From Candidatus Saccharimonadota bacterium (GTDB taxonomy: Bacteria > Patescibacteriota > Saccharimonadia > Saccharimonadales > UBA10212): a stretch of 64,000 nt of DNA. A program made the translations under genes and the position numbers. Position 1 is the first letter of the stretch; each line of letters starts with the position of its first letter. The notes under the pieces were generated by a model. That model did not search any database. It was not told where the DNA came from and saw only the letters and a list, made by a program, of their open reading frames with translations. Below, one piece after another: positions 25,033 to 32,861 of this stretch. The stretch is from the NCBI GenBank assembly GCA_016176605.1, contig JACOWW010000002.1:312846-376845 (forward strand). The letters are read 5' to 3'.

Positions 25033-25899
25033 TCATTGGTGTTCCGATCTGATTTTACCCTGCAGCGTCCGGAGTTCTTTTAGGGCCTTCATTGCCTCTT
25101 CGTGGCCGGGTGGTTTGCCATGCCAATGAAAGTCCTTTTCCATAAAATCAACACCTTTACCCGGAATGGTGTGGGCGATAATGACGACCGGTTTTTCGGT
25201 CACGGCTTTGGCCATTTCCACCGCGCTGATTATTGCCTCGATGTCATTGCCGTTAATATTTAATGCAAACCAGCCAAAAGCTTCCCATTTAGCCTTTAGA
25301 CTTTCTAGAGGCATAACTGATTCGGTGGGGCCATCAATCTGGATATTGTTGCGATCTACGATAGCTATAAGATTGCCCGGATTATATTTAGCGGCCAGCA
25401 TGACGGCTTCCCAGCTGTTACCTTCATCCAATTCACCATCGCTCGTAATTACATACACCCAGCGATTGCGTACGTCGTCCATTTTCAGCGCCAAAGCCAT
25501 CCCTGTAGCCTGGGACAAGCCGGAACCGAGCGGACCGCTAGTAGTCTCCATGCCCGGTAGGCGCAAGCGTTCCGGATGCCCCTGCAACCTTGAGCCGAAC
25601 TTGCGAAGGGTTAGCAGTTCAGCCTTTGGAAAATAACCGGCGTGGGCCATCGTCGCATAGCGTACCGGCACGCAGTGGCCATTGGAAAGAATTAAAATAT
25701 CACGTCCATCCCAATCAGGATTTTTGGGGTCGTGCTTCAAGCTGTGAAAATAAAGAGCTGTAAAAATGTCGGCCAGTCCCAGCGGGCCAGCCGAATGTCC
25801 GCTGCCGGCCTGCTCCAGCATCTTAATGATATCCATCCGGATATCATTAGCTCTTTGCTCCAACTCTTTGATTGAATATTGGTGTGGCATATCGGTCAT
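25033..25899 (-). CDS. Transketolase, N-terminal (TPP-binding) subunit
   Basis: 288 residues from ATG 25899 (MTDMPHQYSIKELEQRAND). It carries the TPP diphosphate-binding domain: QAGSGHSAGPLGLADIFTALYF near the N-terminus and the TPP motif SDGELDEGNSWEAVMLAAKYNPGNLIAIVDRNN. Together with the C-subunit it interconverts sugar phosphates of the non-oxidative pentose pathway. The longer frame to 25944 has no better ribosome site and overlaps promoter-like sequence; ATG 25890 is another option. A palindromic operator lies about 55 bp upstream, shared with the divergent PaaX-like gene. Confidence 0.92.
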   Translation of the reverse strand: MTDMPHQYSIKELEQRANDIRMDIIKMLEQAGSGHSAGPLGLADIFTALYFHSLKHDPKNPDWDGRDILILSNGHCVPVRYATMAHAGYFPKAELLTLRKFGSRLQGHPERLRLPGMETTSGPLGSGLSQATGMALALKMDDVRNRWVYVITSDGELDEGNSWEAVMLAAKYNPGNLIAIVDRNNIQIDGPTESVMPLESLKAKWEAFGWFALNINGNDIEAIISAVEMAKAVTEKPVVIIAHTIPGKGVDFMEKDFHWHGKPPGHEEAMKALKELRTLQGKIRSEHQ

Positions 25900-25951
25900 T
25901 TCGCTTATGACTATACAAATATTCTCCCATCTAATCAAAACCACCCGCTTA

Positions 25952-25967
25952 ATCTACGATCGTACAT
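25952..25967. promoter_or_regulatory. Palindromic operator candidate in the transketolase/PaaX-like divergent promoter
   Basis: ATCTACGATCGTACAT, one base from the perfect palindrome ATCTACGATCGTAGAT found just downstream of the same regulator gene. It lies where the -35 of the regulator would be (the -10 TATGAT is at 25975-25980), which fits repression of both directions. Confidence 0.6.
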
Positions 25968-25987
25968 TTTAGTGTATGATTTTAGAT

Positions 25988-26557
25988 ATGGGTAAATACA
26001 TTTGGCCACGGCAATTGGGCGAAGCAACCATTTGGTACCTCGAAATTTTGTCCGGCAAACGAAAGTTAAGTATAGATGCACTGATCGCCGAACAAATTCG
26101 CGATAATACAACTTTTCGACACAATCGTGACAAAGCCAGACGCCGCATAGTCTACCTGGTCAATACTGGGCTGGTGAAAAAAAGTGGACGTTACCAAAAT
26201 GCAGTTTATGAACTTACTGATAAGGGCCTAGAACGTTTGGAACAGTTATCTATGCAAAAATTAAGAGCAAGAGTAGATAGCTGGGATAGAAAATGGCGCC
26301 TGGTATTGTTTGACATTCCAGAATCGGCCCGTCTGGCACGCGATCAAATAAGGCGACTTTTAAAGGAACTTGGGTTCCAACAATTGCAGCTAAGCGTTTG
26401 GGTCCACCCACTGCCGTGCTTAGAGTACTTCAAAGAAATTCAGCGAGCATATGGGATTGCAGACCATCTATTCATCGTCCAATCATCCGAAGTTAACATT
26501 CCACGCTCAATAGTTGCACACTTCCAGCGTCAATATCCGAAATTACATATAAAATAA
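25988..26557 (+). CDS. PaaX/Cas2-like winged-helix transcriptional regulator
   Basis: About 189 residues from ATG 25988 (MGKYIWPRQLGEATIWYLEI). An N-terminal winged-helix part (to about 90, ending VYELTDKGLERLEQL) is followed by KWRLVLFDIPESARLARDQIRRLL and LGFQQLQLSVWVHP. This second part is the ferredoxin-like domain shared by PaaX C-termini and Cas2. No CRISPR array or cas gene is present, so a regulator role is preferred. TATGAT is 7 nt before the ATG (leaderless type). Near-identical palindromes flank the gene on both sides, suggesting autoregulation and control of the divergent transketolase-fba operon. Confidence 0.8.
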   Translation: MGKYIWPRQLGEATIWYLEILSGKRKLSIDALIAEQIRDNTTFRHNRDKARRRIVYLVNTGLVKKSGRYQNAVYELTDKGLERLEQLSMQKLRARVDSWDRKWRLVLFDIPESARLARDQIRRLLKELGFQQLQLSVWVHPLPCLEYFKEIQRAYGIADHLFIVQSSEVNIPRSIVAHFQRQYPKLHIK

Positions 26558-26595
26558 CCTGCTCTATCTACGATCGTAGATTTATTAGGTTATTT
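26552..26595. terminator. Nested palindrome/hairpin at the 3' end of the PaaX-like gene
   Basis: Outer arms AAATAACCT/AGGTTATTT enclose the perfect palindrome ATCTACGATCGTAGAT (26566-26581). The outer stem covers the stop codon and is followed by ATTTA. It probably acts as a bidirectional terminator before convergent rpe, while the core matches the upstream operator candidate. Confidence 0.6.
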
Positions 26596-26607
26596 ATTTA
26601 ATGTGCG

Positions 26608-27252
26608 TTAGGTGGTGCCGGTTTCGTCGGCTATCCTCTGCAGGACGCGAAACGCCCGCTCAGGTTCTTTGGCTTCCTGGATAAAGCCCCCGACGTTAAA
26701 TACATCCACACCACCGGCCGCCAGCTGTGAAATATTTTGCTGGTTAATGCCGCCGTCCCAGCCAATTTCTATTTCCGGTTTATGGTTTTTTATAAAATGG
26801 ATTTTCCGTAGTAAGTCAAGGTTGGCATGGCCGCCGTATTGGCCCAAGTTACCGCTAAAAATCAATACGTGATCTATTTTTTGCAGCGCCCCGGCAATAG
26901 TTTCCGGCCTGGTTTTTGGCAACAAGGCCACACCTACCTTGACGCCGCGTCTGTGGCAATGGTTTTCAAAAACCTCAAAGTTGCCCTTGGCCTCGGCATG
27001 GACGATTACTACGTTAGGCTGGTGCTCCAAAATTTCTTGTACAGCCGGGAAAGGATCTTCGTACATAAGATGAAAATCGGCCTTTAGGCCGACCGGCCAC
27101 CAAGCCTGCTTTGGTTTCACGGTCTGGTGGGACGTGAACTTGCCGTCGGTCAGGTCAATTTGGATGCGGTGCGCAAAGTGCGCCACTTTTTCTACCTGTC
27201 GGCGATACTCATCTTCGTCACTGGCTAATATTGATGGGCAAATTATTGGCAT
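26608..27252 (-). CDS. rpe: Ribulose-phosphate 3-epimerase-like protein (divergent metal site)
   Basis: A TIM-barrel protein of 214 residues that should interconvert ribulose 5-phosphate and xylulose 5-phosphate. ICPSILASD, DFHLMYEDP, GWDGGIN and the phosphate-binding GGVDVFNVGGFIQ are recognisable. In the usual HVDVMDG block this protein reads RIQIDLTDG: the metal-ligand His is Gln, while the following Asp is kept. The His of HLM and the catalytic Asp of WDGG remain. It may be an altered-metal epimerase or a paralogue with another epimerase role. It follows rpiB by 2 bp in a carbon operon. Confidence 0.8.
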   Translation of the reverse strand: MPIICPSILASDEDEYRRQVEKVAHFAHRIQIDLTDGKFTSHQTVKPKQAWWPVGLKADFHLMYEDPFPAVQEILEHQPNVVIVHAEAKGNFEVFENHCHRRGVKVGVALLPKTRPETIAGALQKIDHVLIFSGNLGQYGGHANLDLLRKIHFIKNHKPEIEIGWDGGINQQNISQLAAGGVDVFNVGGFIQEAKEPERAFRVLQRIADETGTT

Positions 27253-27254
27253 AG

Positions 27255-27746
27255 TTATCTTTCGTCAAGTTTTTGGTTACGCCGCTGGTGGCGGTTTTCG
27301 CCGGAAAAAGGCGTTTCCAGCCATAGCTTTACTACGTTTTTAATATCTTCAAGGCTGACAAAGCTGGCGCCCAAGCTCAGCATATTGGAATCGTTATGCG
27401 TTCTGCTCAAGCGGATGACTTCCAGCGGGTCGTGACTGGTCCGGCCGTGGGCATCCACCACCTTGCGAGCCACTGCCGGACCGTAATAGACCGCGCAGCG
27501 CACACCTTTTACGCGATTGGCGGCCATGGCTTCGCCCTGGCCGCTGCGGCCAATGATAATACCTCGCTCACAGCCGCCGTTGGCAACGGTTTTAGCGGCC
27601 GGGAAGATAAAATCTGGATAATCGTCATTAGGTTTTAAACTGACCGGGCCAAAATTATGGCATTTATGGCCGAGTGATTCTAAAAAGGCCTCCAGCTCTT
27701 TTAGCTGTTCAAAGCCGGCATGGTCGGTCGCCAGCGCCAAAGTCAT
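27255..27746 (-). CDS. rpiB: Ribose-5-phosphate isomerase B (RpiB/LacAB family)
   Basis: Interconverts ribose and ribulose 5-phosphates. 163 residues. The N-terminal LALATDHAGFEQLK matches the family. The active-site loop reads GIIIGRSGQGEAMAANRVKGVR: instead of the E. coli type CGTGIG with a catalytic Cys, it has the SG-x-GE form seen in mycobacterial RpiB, where a Glu is the proposed base. SRTHNDSNMLSLG is the conserved phosphate-binding end. The last 20 residues form a basic tail. AGAGG is placed upstream of the ATG, and rpe follows at once. Confidence 0.9.
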   Translation of the reverse strand: MTLALATDHAGFEQLKELEAFLESLGHKCHNFGPVSLKPNDDYPDFIFPAAKTVANGGCERGIIIGRSGQGEAMAANRVKGVRCAVYYGPAVARKVVDAHGRTSHDPLEVIRLSRTHNDSNMLSLGASFVSLEDIKNVVKLWLETPFSGENRHQRRNQKLDER

Positions 27747-27761
27747 AGCGCGCCTCTGGCG

Positions 27762-27890
27762 CCATTAACCATTTTCCTTTTACCTTTTACCATACATTTA
27801 CCATTAGCCATTAACCATTGACTGTCATGGATAACGGTAAACGGATAACGCACGGTGAACGGTAAACGGTAAACAGTAAACATTTAAAAC
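27762..27890. repeat. Heptad array, CATTTAC/GGTAAAC type, opposed arms
   Basis: Units CATTAAC, CATTTTC, CTTTTAC, CATTTAC, CATTAGC face units GGATAAC, GGTAAAC, GGTGAAC, GGTAAAC, GGTAAAC. It lies between gap and rpiB, and its far arm reaches the gap stop codon. Confidence 0.85.
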
Positions 27891-29170
27891 CTGTGGATGC
27901 CGTCAATGTTTTTACCGCTACCAAACGGATCATCGCTTGGTTTAGATACAGCCGGCGGCCGATTAGGAATCAAGGGGGTCTCCTCAGGAGAAACCGGTGG
28001 GTTCTCGGGTGAGGGAGGTTTATCTTCTTTTGGCTCTTCCAGTAAACTATCGTGTGGCGGTTCAAGCAGAGGTTCTTCCTCTTTTTTTTCAGGTCCTTTA
28101 TCGTCTGTTCCCTGTGGGCGTGCTTCTGCTTGTGGTGTCTGCTCAGTTTTTGGCAGTTGGCGCGCCACATCAGCCGTCAGCTCTACCAGCCGGTTGCAGT
28201 AGCCCCATTCATTGTCATACCAGGCCACGACTTTCACAAAGTTGCCTGTTACGACGTGCGTCAGCTCCAAATCAACAATGGCCGAATGGCTATTGCCAAT
28301 ATAGTCGGTACTGACCAGCGGTTCTTCGCTGACGGCCAAAATGCCCTGGAAATAAGGCTCGGCAGCAGCTTTTTTAAAAGCTTCGTTGACTTCATTAACT
28401 GTCGTATCTTTTTTTACTAAGACAGACATATCGATTAGCGAGACTACGGGGGTAGGCACCCGGATGCTCAAGCCCTCAAATATGCCTTCTACAACTGGTA
28501 AAGCCTGGGCCACGGAAATCGAGGCGCCAGTGGTTGTCGGGACGATGTTACTGGCCGCGTTGCGGGCTTCGCGGAGGTCCTTGGCCGGCGCGTCCTGCAG
28601 GCGCTGGCTGGCCGTATAGCTATGAATTGTCGTCATCATGGCTTTTTCGATGCCAAAATTTTCTTCCAAAACGGCCATCACTGGCGCTACGCAGTTTGTG
28701 GTACAGGAGCCGTTATTAATTACTTCGCCGGCTGTTTCGATGGCTTCTTCGTTGACCCCCAAAACAACTGTGGCCGAGCCATCGCCTTTGGCCGGCGCGC
28801 TGATTATTATTTTCTTGGCGCCGGCATCAATATGCACTTTGGCTTTCTCTGGGTCCACAAACAGACCAGTAGATTCAATGACGATGTCGACACCCAGGTC
28901 TTTCCACGGCAAAGCCGCCGGATCCTTTTCGGCCAAGACTTTAATTTTCTGGTCTTCAACAAGTAGATTTTGTTCGTCAAAACCGACTTTGCGGTGGTAT
29001 TCACCATAGTTACTGTCATGTTTTAGCAGATGCGCTAATGTCTTAGTGTCGCTCAGGTCATTAACAGCTACGATTTCTAGGTCCGGTCGCTCAAAAGCGA
29101 TTTTAAAAGCGTTGCGGCCAATCCTTCCGAAGCCATTTATTGCGATCTTGGTTTTGTTCACGGAAGCCAC
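27884..29170 (-). CDS. gap: Glyceraldehyde-3-phosphate dehydrogenase with a proline/glutamate-rich C-terminal tail
   Basis: Oxidises GAP to 1,3-bisphosphoglycerate with NAD(P). Residues 1-335 are a full type I GAPDH: INGFGRIGRNAFK, the catalytic Cys in NNGSCTTNCVAPV, and WYDNEWGYCNRLVELTADV at the end. A tail of about 90 residues rich in Pro, Glu, Lys and Asp follows and looks disordered; it is absent from ordinary GAPDH. The start is a GTG at 29170 with AAGGG very close; a GTG at 29161 is equally possible. Confidence 0.95.
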   Translation of the reverse strand: MASVNKTKIAINGFGRIGRNAFKIAFERPDLEIVAVNDLSDTKTLAHLLKHDSNYGEYHRKVGFDEQNLLVEDQKIKVLAEKDPAALPWKDLGVDIVIESTGLFVDPEKAKVHIDAGAKKIIISAPAKGDGSATVVLGVNEEAIETAGEVINNGSCTTNCVAPVMAVLEENFGIEKAMMTTIHSYTASQRLQDAPAKDLREARNAASNIVPTTTGASISVAQALPVVEGIFEGLSIRVPTPVVSLIDMSVLVKKDTTVNEVNEAFKKAAAEPYFQGILAVSEEPLVSTDYIGNSHSAIVDLELTHVVTGNFVKVVAWYDNEWGYCNRLVELTADVARQLPKTEQTPQAEARPQGTDDKGPEKKEEEPLLEPPHDSLLEEPKEDKPPSPENPPVSPEETPLIPNRPPAVSKPSDDPFGSGKNIDGIHRF

Positions 29171-29196
29171 ACCCTTCAGTTATTGCTAATGCTTCG

Positions 29197-29267
29197 CCCC
29201 GTTTTAAAACCTGAGTGGAGAAGAGGGAGAATATCCCTATTTCGAAACATAAAGTTTTAGTGCGGGG
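29197..29267. repeat. 70-bp palindromic dispersed element, copy 3 (diverged)
   Basis: The 71-bp unit upstream of gap has ends CCCCG and TGCGGGG and arms TTTTAAAACCTGAG and its near complement. The centre differs from the other three copies (it holds GGGAGAATATCCC), but length, ends and arm pattern match. Confidence 0.65.
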
Positions 29268-29312
29268 TTTATCTTTGATTATTGTACGAGCTAATGCTTA
29301 ACGGTGCAACAG

Positions 29313-29903
29313 TTACCGATTTACTTCCTTACCCTGGAACTCTGGCAGATTAATCAGCCCTTCAAGGCTGTCGGCTTTTTCAAAAACATCCATGCTTTCA
29401 CCTAGGTATCCTGATTTAGTAATCACAAAGTTCTTGGCATCATCAAAAGCGAGTTCTTTCAAGGTTATTTTTTCACCGATATCCAGTTGCGGCTTAGCTG
29501 TTTTGCGACCGTCCCACGCTATATAAAAATATATGAACCACTCTAATTTAGAGTGCGGTTGCGTGACATTAACCAGTTTCCAATTCGCAAAATCATAGCC
29601 AGTCTCTTCTTTGACTTCCCGTTTAGCTGCCGACAGCGTGCTGTCTTCGTCAGCATCAACCCGTCCGCCGGGAAAACTAAGCCGCGTCCCACTATGTGGT
29701 TGCTCATCTTCAATCGTTAATATCTTGTCGACTATAATCGGAATGACTGTAACCGTATCGGGCCTTTTGAGCATCTCGAAAGTGTGTTCTGAGCCATCAA
29801 ACATTTTTTGGGGCCACTGATAAACATCAAAAATCTTACCTTTAAAGACGCACTCCGCGCTGTCTGGAATTAAAACAGCGTCTTTAGGGACAAGTTTTTT
29901 CAT
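29313..29903 (-). CDS. NUDIX hydrolase
   Basis: The 196-residue protein has a complete Nudix box near residues 79-101: GGRVDADEDSTLSAAKREVKEETGY, with the REVKEE metal-binding core. The sequence before it (PDTVTVIPIIVDKILTIEDEQP) resembles ADP-sugar pyrophosphatase-type Nudix proteins. It probably cleaves a nucleoside diphosphate derivative; the exact substrate is unknown. The ATG overlaps the ppa stop (TGATG), so the two are coupled. Confidence 0.9.
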   Translation of the reverse strand: MKKLVPKDAVLIPDSAECVFKGKIFDVYQWPQKMFDGSEHTFEMLKRPDTVTVIPIIVDKILTIEDEQPHSGTRLSFPGGRVDADEDSTLSAAKREVKEETGYDFANWKLVNVTQPHSKLEWFIYFYIAWDGRKTAKPQLDIGEKITLKELAFDDAKNFVITKSGYLGESMDVFEKADSLEGLINLPEFQGKEVNR

Positions 29904-30445
29904 CAGGAATTTTTGGCACGGGCGATGGATTCTTGGATGACTTTTTTGGCTTCAACGGCGTCGCCCCAGCCTTTGAACTCAACCTTGACTCCTTGCCAGT
30001 TGTTTTTCCAATCTTTGTAGTGGGCATAAAATTGTTCAACGACTTTCTTCAGGTTTACACCCTTGTCCGATAAATCAGATAAGTCGTGCAGATGGTCTTT
30101 GCTGATATCGTTGGCAGGCACTAAAATCAACTTTTCATCGCCTTCTCCCTCGTCAACCATAAACAGAACGCCAATCGGCCGGGCCGGTACTACCGCGCCG
30201 TGCACCACCGGCTCGTCAATCAACAACAGGCCGTCCAGCGGGTCCCCGTCCTCGCAAAGCGTGCCCGGAATATAGCCATAGTCGGTCGGGTAGGTAGCAG
30301 TTGTGCCATTTACCCTGTCCAGCGTCAGCTTCCCGGTATTTTTATCGAATTCATATTTGTTGCGCCCACCGCCTCTTTGAATTTCAATAATCAGGTTGAC
30401 TACATCCGGCGGATTTTCACCTGCCGTAACTTCTTGGTATGCCAT
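29903..30445 (-). CDS. ppa: Inorganic pyrophosphatase (family I)
   Basis: Hydrolyses pyrophosphate to drive biosynthetic reactions. 180 residues. IEIQRGGGRNKYEFDKNTGKLTLDRV and DYGYIPGTLCEDGDPLDGLLLID contain the family's conserved Glu, Lys, Tyr and the D-x-D-P-x-D signature. AAGGGAC lies just upstream of the ATG. It forms a two-gene unit with the Nudix hydrolase. Confidence 0.95.
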   Translation of the reverse strand: MAYQEVTAGENPPDVVNLIIEIQRGGGRNKYEFDKNTGKLTLDRVNGTTATYPTDYGYIPGTLCEDGDPLDGLLLIDEPVVHGAVVPARPIGVLFMVDEGEGDEKLILVPANDISKDHLHDLSDLSDKGVNLKKVVEQFYAHYKDWKNNWQGVKVEFKGWGDAVEAKKVIQESIARAKNS

Positions 30446-30509
30446 AATGTCCCTTGCTATTTTCTGGTTAATAATTCTTGTTTTCTAGCCATATTGTACT
30501 ATATGAATA

Positions 30510-31094
30510 ATGATTATTATCGGCCATCGCGGCGCCCGCGGGCTGGCGCCAGAAAATACGCTGGCCAGTATCAATAAGGCGCTTGAGTTCAAAGTTGATT
30601 GGGTTGAGTTCGACGTCCGGGTAAACAACAAAGGAATCCCTGTTCTTTGTCACCCAAAAAGAATAAAAAATGGACTAACAACTTTAGAGCAAGCGTTAGC
30701 GGCAGTTAATGGCCGCGTCCCGATATATATTGAGGTCAAACGGAAAGTCAATCTAAATCCGATAATTAAGTTACTGAAAAATTATCGCTACGATTATTTA
30801 CTGGCATCAAAAAGCCAAAAGACGCTGCTACAGCTGCATAAAAACCTCCCGGCTGTACCTAAAATCGTCATTGAACCTTGGTCTGGTATCCGCGCCACTG
30901 CGCGAGCCAAACAGTTAAACACCGAGTTTATAGCCATGAACCAGTCATTTTTATGGTCCGGCTTTATTGCCAGTATGAAAGACCGTGGTTATGAACTTTA
31001 CACCTACACGCTAAACAATCCCAAAAAAGCCAAGCGCTGGGCCAAGCACGGTTTGGCTGGCGTAATTACCGATTTTCCTGACCGCTTTAAGTAA
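30510..31094 (+). CDS. Glycerophosphodiester phosphodiesterase-family protein
   Basis: A TIM-barrel phosphodiesterase of 194 residues, short for the family (usually 230-250). MIIIGHRGARGLAPENTLASINKAL carries the HRG-x(7)-PENT signature, and VEFDVRVNNKGIPVLCHP holds the metal-binding Glu/Asp and the second His. PIYIEVKRK and the C-terminal VITDFPDRF are also typical. It would cleave glycerophosphodiesters from lipid turnover, in the cytoplasm as no signal is present. TACTAT is 7 nt before the ATG (leaderless type). Confidence 0.87.
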   Translation: MIIIGHRGARGLAPENTLASINKALEFKVDWVEFDVRVNNKGIPVLCHPKRIKNGLTTLEQALAAVNGRVPIYIEVKRKVNLNPIIKLLKNYRYDYLLASKSQKTLLQLHKNLPAVPKIVIEPWSGIRATARAKQLNTEFIAMNQSFLWSGFIASMKDRGYELYTYTLNNPKKAKRWAKHGLAGVITDFPDRFK

Positions 31095-31197
31095 CCTTGG
31101 TATTTTGTTGGCCAAGGGAAAGGTAGTAGCCGCGGTCCTACCAAGTGGGATTGGACTTACTCCAAAGCGGCGTTGAAGGAAAACCGTAGGTTGTTCT
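31095..31197. repeat. Structured intergenic element with GGAAAACCGTAGGTTGTT core, copy 1
   Basis: It contains a GGTAG/CCTACC hairpin and, at 31178-31195, a hairpin whose 18-nt core is repeated exactly at 63492-63509. It lies between convergent genes GDPD and trxB and may be their shared terminator. Confidence 0.55.
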
Positions 31198-32190
31198 TCA
31201 ATACAGCTGGGGGTGGCCGACCACTGCTTGAGGTAGCGGCCCGCGTTCTTGCATTTCAAGATACTCTCTTATCATAAGTGCTGCCGTAGCCCCTTCGCCG
31301 GAAGCGCTGGCAATTTGCAAGGTCGCGCCACTTCTTACGTCACCAGCACAAAAAATGCCTGGCACATTAGTCATTAAATGCACATCGGTTTTAACAAAGC
31401 TACGTTCGTCCAGTTCAACGCCGCTGCCATCTAAGAACTTAATATTCGGCAGCAAGCCCACAAAAACGAAGACGCCATCTGTTGGGAATTCTATTTTCTT
31501 TCCTGAAACAGTGTCTGTGCCAACAACCTTAGTGACTTTTCCTCCGCCAGCTGGCGGATCGCCGGCAATTTCATCAGTAGTAACGCCTAAATGCACCGTG
31601 ATTTTATCCTTGTGCTTTTCCAGCTCCTTTACCAGCACATCGCTAGCTCGCAGTTTGCTGCGCACCAGCATATCAATATGGCTGGCGAACTTTGTTAGAA
31701 AAATGCTTTCCTGGACCGCCGAGTTGCCGCCGCCGACAACCACTAATTTTTTGTCGCGGTAAAAAGCGCCGTCGCAGGTGGCGCAATAATGTACACCGCG
31801 GGCGTAGTACTCCTTCTCACCGGGTACACCAATTTGCTTGTATTCACTGCCAGTAGCTATTAGCACTGCTTTGGCGTAGATATCACCCTCGGTGGTGGCT
31901 AATTTTTTAAGTTTGCCTTGGTCTTCGATATTCTGGACTTCACCTAGCTCGATTTTAGCGCCAAAGCGTTCGGCCTGCTTGCGCATCTGCTCGGACAATT
32001 CTAGGCCGGAAATACCGTTTTCAAAGCCAGGATAATTGTCTACCCAGTCTGTTACAGCCGCCAAACCGCCAATCGCGCCTTTTTCAAACAAAAGAGTATC
32101 AATATCTTCTCGGCAGGTATAAATTGCGGCACTAAGCGCCGCCGGCCCGGCACCCACAACCACCAAATCGTGCGTAGTCTCATTTATCAT
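31198..32190 (-). CDS. trxB: Thioredoxin reductase
   Basis: An FAD/NADPH enzyme of 330 residues that reduces thioredoxin or glutaredoxin-like partners. The FAD motif is VVGAGPAALSAAIYT, the redox-active pair CATC lies in CATCDGAFYRD (about 135), the NADPH motif is VVGGGNSAVQE, and GIFCAGDVRSG is the C-terminal FAD contact. A GDPPAGGG insert near residue 215 is encoded by a perfect palindrome (TCCGCCAGCTGGCGGA at 31543-31558). The start codon lies inside a heptad array, and no ribosome site is clear. A glutaredoxin-like gene is next upstream. Confidence 0.94.
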   Translation of the reverse strand: MINETTHDLVVVGAGPAALSAAIYTCREDIDTLLFEKGAIGGLAAVTDWVDNYPGFENGISGLELSEQMRKQAERFGAKIELGEVQNIEDQGKLKKLATTEGDIYAKAVLIATGSEYKQIGVPGEKEYYARGVHYCATCDGAFYRDKKLVVVGGGNSAVQESIFLTKFASHIDMLVRSKLRASDVLVKELEKHKDKITVHLGVTTDEIAGDPPAGGGKVTKVVGTDTVSGKKIEFPTDGVFVFVGLLPNIKFLDGSGVELDERSFVKTDVHLMTNVPGIFCAGDVRSGATLQIASASGEGATAALMIREYLEMQERGPLPQAVVGHPQLY

Positions 32191-32302
32191 TTTACATTTA
32201 CCATTTTACATTGATTTCTCATTTTACATTTACTATTGGTTTAAAATGCCATCTGATAAATGGCAAATCAATGCTAAATGTGAATTGCTAATTGAAAAAT
32301 TG
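32180..32302. repeat. Heptad array, CATTTTA/GATAAAT type, spanning the trxB start
   Basis: Units TCATTTA, TCATTTT, ACATTTA, CCATTTT, ACATTGA face GATAAAT, GGCAAAT, CAATGCTAAATG. The proximal arm includes the trxB initiation codon. Confidence 0.75.
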
Positions 32303-32303
32303 C

Positions 32304-32552
32304 CTAGGCTATGGCGGGGGCGAGACGGGAAAGATTATAGCCAATAACTACATCCTTCGTGTCATCTTGTTTGGTGACTATAGTAACCGGCACTGTCAGA
32401 GCGCCGCTCATCTCAAAAACTTTGGCTTGCTGGTCTGGATGTTCTTCTAAATTAACTTCGTCGTATGCGAGTCCCTTGCTGGCTAAATATTGCTTTACCA
32501 TGGGGCAGTAAGAGCAAGTGTTTGTGGTGTAGATAGTGATATTTTTGGGCAT
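32304..32552 (-). CDS. Glutaredoxin/NrdH-like protein
   Basis: The 82-residue thioredoxin-fold protein has the redox motif CSYC in TTNTCSYCPMVKQYL and the cis-proline block LTVPVTIV. The family hands electrons from thioredoxin reductase to ribonucleotide reductase or disulfides; the neighbouring trxB fits an NrdH-like, glutathione-independent partner. GGAGGG lies 9 nt before the ATG, and a TTGACG-N18-TACACT promoter is upstream. Confidence 0.88.
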   Translation of the reverse strand: MPKNITIYTTNTCSYCPMVKQYLASKGLAYDEVNLEEHPDQQAKVFEMSGALTVPVTIVTKQDDTKDVVIGYNLSRLAPAIA

Positions 32553-32625
32553 TTAAGAGACCCTCCTTCGGGCTGTTTGTTATTTAATTTTGTAATTTGC
32601 GTGTTGTTTTCTTAAAACTAATATT

Positions 32626-32655
32626 AGTGTACATTGTGTTAGAGTTTAACGTCAA
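32626..32655 (-). promoter_or_regulatory. Promoter of the glutaredoxin-trxB unit
   Basis: On the minus strand TTGACG (32655-32650), an 18-nt spacer and TACACT (32631-32626), giving a leader of about 65 nt with a clear Shine-Dalgarno site. A TACACTATATATTGTGTA dyad lies just upstream of the -35. Confidence 0.55.
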
Positions 32656-32689
32656 TACACTATATATTGTGTAATTCGCACCATTTATC

Positions 32690-32861
32690 CCCCATACCTT
32701 CACACTTGGATGCAGTGCAAGGAAGCAACGAGCAGCAAGCGAGCCGTACAAAGACGTACGGTGAGCGAGCGGCGCAGGTAGCTGACACAGCAATGCACCA
32801 AGAGCCAGTCAGTATGCCTGGCTCCGCTAGGCAACAGGACTGGCGTTGTGTAGGTATGGGG
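32690..32861. repeat. 172-bp structured element with CCCCATACCT ends
   Basis: Ends CCCCATACCT and AGGTATGGGG are perfect inverted repeats, extended by CACA/TGTG. Inside are nested stems (GCCAGTC/GACTGGC around GCCT/AGGC; CCGTAC/GTACGG). It abuts the FKBP stop codon and contains no plausible gene. It may be a miniature inverted-repeat element or a structured RNA; with the glutaredoxin promoter it accounts for the 309 bp between the two genes. Confidence 0.6.

Noticed and set aside
25976..26557. Cas2 endonuclease of a CRISPR system
   Set aside because: The Cas2-like fold is present, but it carries a winged helix and there is no cas1, no other cas gene and no CRISPR array in the window; a PaaX-like regulator fits better.
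28052..28420. 122-codon plus-strand frame inside gap
   Set aside because: Shadow of the GAPDH gene on the other strand; GAPDH motifs are unambiguous.
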